Under the pieces are notes generated by a model, which was given only the letters and a program-made list of their open reading frames with translations, did not search any database and was not told the origin of the DNA. 6,597 bases of DNA from a bacterium (lineage in GTDB: Bacteria; Krumholzibacteriota; Krumholzibacteriia; LZORAL124-64-63). Positions 5,490 to 6,597 of the stretch are shown here, in pieces. Every line of letters begins with the position of its first letter. Within the stretch, counting starts at the first letter, position 1. Made by a program: the position numbers and the translations under genes. Location: assembly GCA_018652925.1 (NCBI GenBank), contig JABIBH010000249.1, positions 1 through 6,597 on the forward strand, in the 5' to 3' direction.

Positions 5490-6098
5490 ATGAAGAAAAT
5501 GCTAGTAATTGCTCTTGCTATTCTTGTTAGCAGTAGCGCATTTGCTCAGATCGATCCAGACGAAAATGGAATCGGTCTCTACTTTGACGAATTCGGATAT
5601 GAAGTCTGCATGTCAACTGCGGCTCCATTCACACCAATCACAGCTTACCTGCTTGCGACCAATATTACTGAAGAATCAGGAGTATCAGGTTTTGAGTGTG
5701 AAGTAACTACTGATGGTCCTCTTACAGCTGCTGCATGGGCACTTAATGGCGTACAGCCATTGAATGTTTTCGCTGCACCTCTGTTCGCAGTTGGACTTGG
5801 TGAATTCGAATTAGCTACTCCAGTTATTAATAACGTTGTTCTATTGGCTACCTTAACAGCTTATGTTTTGGCACCAACAGACCAAGTATCGTTTGGAATA
5901 AAGAACCTGGATGCAGGTTCATTTACTCCTCCTTCACCTGGCTATGCAGCTGGTGATAATGCTGGACTCTTGGTTCCTTTACAGGTTTCAAGTGGATTCC
6001 CATATGGCGCCGCTGTTGCTCAAATCAACATCGACCCTTGTGGTGTTGTTGCTAACGACGAAGTCAGCTTCGGTTCTATGAAAGCTCTTTATCGCTAA
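5490..6098 (+). CDS. Exported beta-rich protein, founder of a tandem paralogous pair
   Basis: A 202-residue protein starting at ATG 5490, with AAGGAG at 5476-5481 eight bases upstream; earlier in-frame starts lack such a site. Residues 1-19 are a clear signal peptide (MKK, hydrophobic core, SAFA before Q20). The mature part has GIGLYFDEFG at 27-36, TAYLLATN at 51-58, GVSGFECEVTTDG at 64-76, ATLTAYVLAPTDQVSFGI at 120-137 and the tail VSFGSMKALYR at 192-202. The alternation of hydrophobic strands suggests a beta sandwich; a cohesin-like fold is possible but unproven. Cysteines are at 40, 70 and 184. About 23 of 57 aligned residues match the next gene in my hand alignment. No catalytic motif is seen. 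I do not recognise a named family. A strong terminator follows its stop. Confidence 0.78.
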   Translation: MKKMLVIALAILVSSSAFAQIDPDENGIGLYFDEFGYEVCMSTAAPFTPITAYLLATNITEESGVSGFECEVTTDGPLTAAAWALNGVQPLNVFAAPLFAVGLGEFELATPVINNVVLLATLTAYVLAPTDQVSFGIKNLDAGSFTPPSPGYAAGDNAGLLVPLQVSSGFPYGAAVAQINIDPCGVVANDEVSFGSMKALYR

Positions 6099-6118
6099 TT
6101 AAGAGTTAATGAACAAGG

Positions 6119-6151
6119 AAAAGGTGCGATTTTTAATCGCACCTTTTTTTT
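6119..6151 (+). terminator. Strong intrinsic terminator
   Basis: AAAAGGTGCGATT at 6119-6131 pairs exactly with AATCGCACCTTTT at 6135-6147 around a TTT loop, and T residues run from 6144 to 6151. The stop codon of the exported-protein gene is about 20 bases upstream. It separates this transcript from the next paralogue. Confidence 0.92.
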
Positions 6152-6205
6152 ATTTATATGCAAAATTATACTAGACAAAAAGTTGAAATCCAAAGACACT
6201 TACTC

Positions 6206-6234
6206 TTGACATCGGATGTAATGTAACTGATATT
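6206..6234 (+). promoter_or_regulatory. Sigma70-type promoter of the second paralogue
   Basis: TTGACA at 6206-6211 is a perfect -35 box, followed after 17 bases by GATATT at 6229-6234, which matches four of six -10 positions. Transcription would start near 6241, leaving a leader of about 110 bases. Position just after the terminator supports an independent transcript. Confidence 0.65.
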
Positions 6235-6238
6235 ACAT
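6216..6238. repeat. Inverted repeat overlapping the -10 box, candidate operator
   Basis: ATGTAAT at 6216-6222 and ATTACAT at 6232-6238 are exact reverse complements spaced by nine bases. A second, overlapping ATGTAA at 6221-6226 pairs with TTACAT at 6233-6238. The repeat covers the spacer and -10 box, where a repressor would block polymerase. It has the size of a dimeric helix-turn-helix binding site. No regulator gene is identifiable. Confidence 0.45.
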
Positions 6239-6241
6239 AAG

Positions 6242-6344
6242 TCCCGTTTCTTTAGAGGATGCGGGAGATGAATGTCTTCCAATACCTCTTAAGGTAAAGT
6301 GGTCATATAAGTGACCTGAAACTAAAATCCCATGGAAAGGGGAT
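6242..6344 (+). promoter_or_regulatory. Structured leader of the second paralogue
   Basis: Four short perfect stems follow each other: TCCCG/CGGGA (6242-6246 with 6262-6266), TACCT/AGGTA (6283-6287 with 6292-6296), GGTCA/TGACC (6301-6305 with 6312-6316), and ATCCC/GGGAT (6327-6331 with 6340-6344). The last stem includes part of the Shine-Dalgarno AAAGGGGA. AGAGG at 6254-6258 can instead pair with CCTCT at 6285-6289, giving an alternative fold. A nine-codon frame at 6268-6297 (MNVFQYLLR) lies inside. I recognise no known riboswitch class. Confidence 0.4.
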
Positions 6345-6351
6345 AACTCTG

Positions 6352-6597
6352 ATGAAGAAACTGCTTGTGCTTTCACTACTCTTAGTCGCTGTCAATGCTT
6401 TTGCATTTCCAGGTGGAGACGATACTCTTGGTCTATATACTGATATGGAACTAGGAGTTAACACACTAACTACAACAACTCCTTTCGAGGCGGTTGAATT
6501 GTATGTATTGCTGACTAACCCTACTTATACTGGTGCTTCTGGTTATGAATTCCAGATTATAACTGAAGGTGCAATAACTGCTGCATCCTGGACTCTG
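6352..6597 (+). CDS. Exported paralogue of the preceding gene, 3' end outside the window
   Basis: The first 82 residues are present from ATG 6352; AAAGGGGA at 6336-6343 is the ribosome binding site. Residues 1-18 form a signal peptide (MKKLLVLSLLLVAVNAFA). The mature part repeats the landmarks of the previous gene: LGLYTD at 26-31, LYVLLTN at 50-56, GASGYEFQIITEG at 61-73 and ITAASWTL at 75-82. It lacks the two cysteines that align with C40 and C70 of its neighbour, which hints that those two form a disulfide there. It has its own promoter. The frame is open to the window edge, so length and tail are unknown. The function is not recognisable. Confidence 0.8.
   Translation, partial: MKKLLVLSLLLVAVNAFAFPGGDDTLGLYTDMELGVNTLTTTTPFEAVELYVLLTNPTYTGASGYEFQIITEGAITAASWTL

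Noticed and set aside
6158..6226. Short frame of about 22 codons after the terminator
   Set aside because: It has only T-rich sequence upstream, no ribosome binding site, and covers the promoter of the next gene.

Overview
The window looks like chromosomal DNA from a diderm (Gram-negative-type) bacterium of moderate GC, probably an uncultivated lineage. The housekeeping genes are diverged but intact. The right part carries signal-peptide proteins, one with paired dockerin-like EF-hand loops, a style I associate from memory with FCB-type candidate phyla such as Krumholzibacteriota or Eiseniibacteriota. That placement is a guess. All recognised genes lie on the + strand.

Positions 40-4143 hold a tightly packed seven-gene block, with gaps of at most 9 bases and three start/stop overlaps, that is almost certainly one operon. 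In order: a TraR/DksA-type zinc-finger regulator, lipoprotein signal peptidase (lspA), an RluD-like 23S rRNA pseudouridine synthase, a STAS-domain anti-sigma factor antagonist, a GHKL-ATPase anti-sigma-type kinase, the YqgF/RuvX nuclease-fold protein, and the MltG endolytic murein transglycosylase. The block joins transcription control, envelope biogenesis and RNA maturation. The antagonist/kinase pair forms a partner-switch module with no sigma factor or phosphatase in view.

Positions 4144-4464 hold an 85-base gap with a perfect inverted repeat, a 55-codon two-helix membrane protein gene starting with TTG, and a tRNA-Val(TAC) gene. The last ten bases of the small gene are the first ten of the tRNA.

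Positions 4465-6597 are a secreted-protein locus. A promoter-like site and a leader of about 110 bases precede a 211-residue exported protein with an Ig-like region and two dockerin-like calcium loops; its ribosome binding site lies inside a perfect hairpin. A 136-base gap with two hairpins but no good promoter leads to a 202-residue exported protein, followed by a strong intrinsic terminator. A new promoter with an overlapping inverted repeat and another structured leader of about 110 bases drives a third exported protein, paralogous to the second and cut by the window end. The most interesting possibilities are that the paralogous beta-rich proteins and the dockerin-like protein form one secreted system, and that the hairpin-rich leaders regulate it. 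Neither can be proven from sequence alone.
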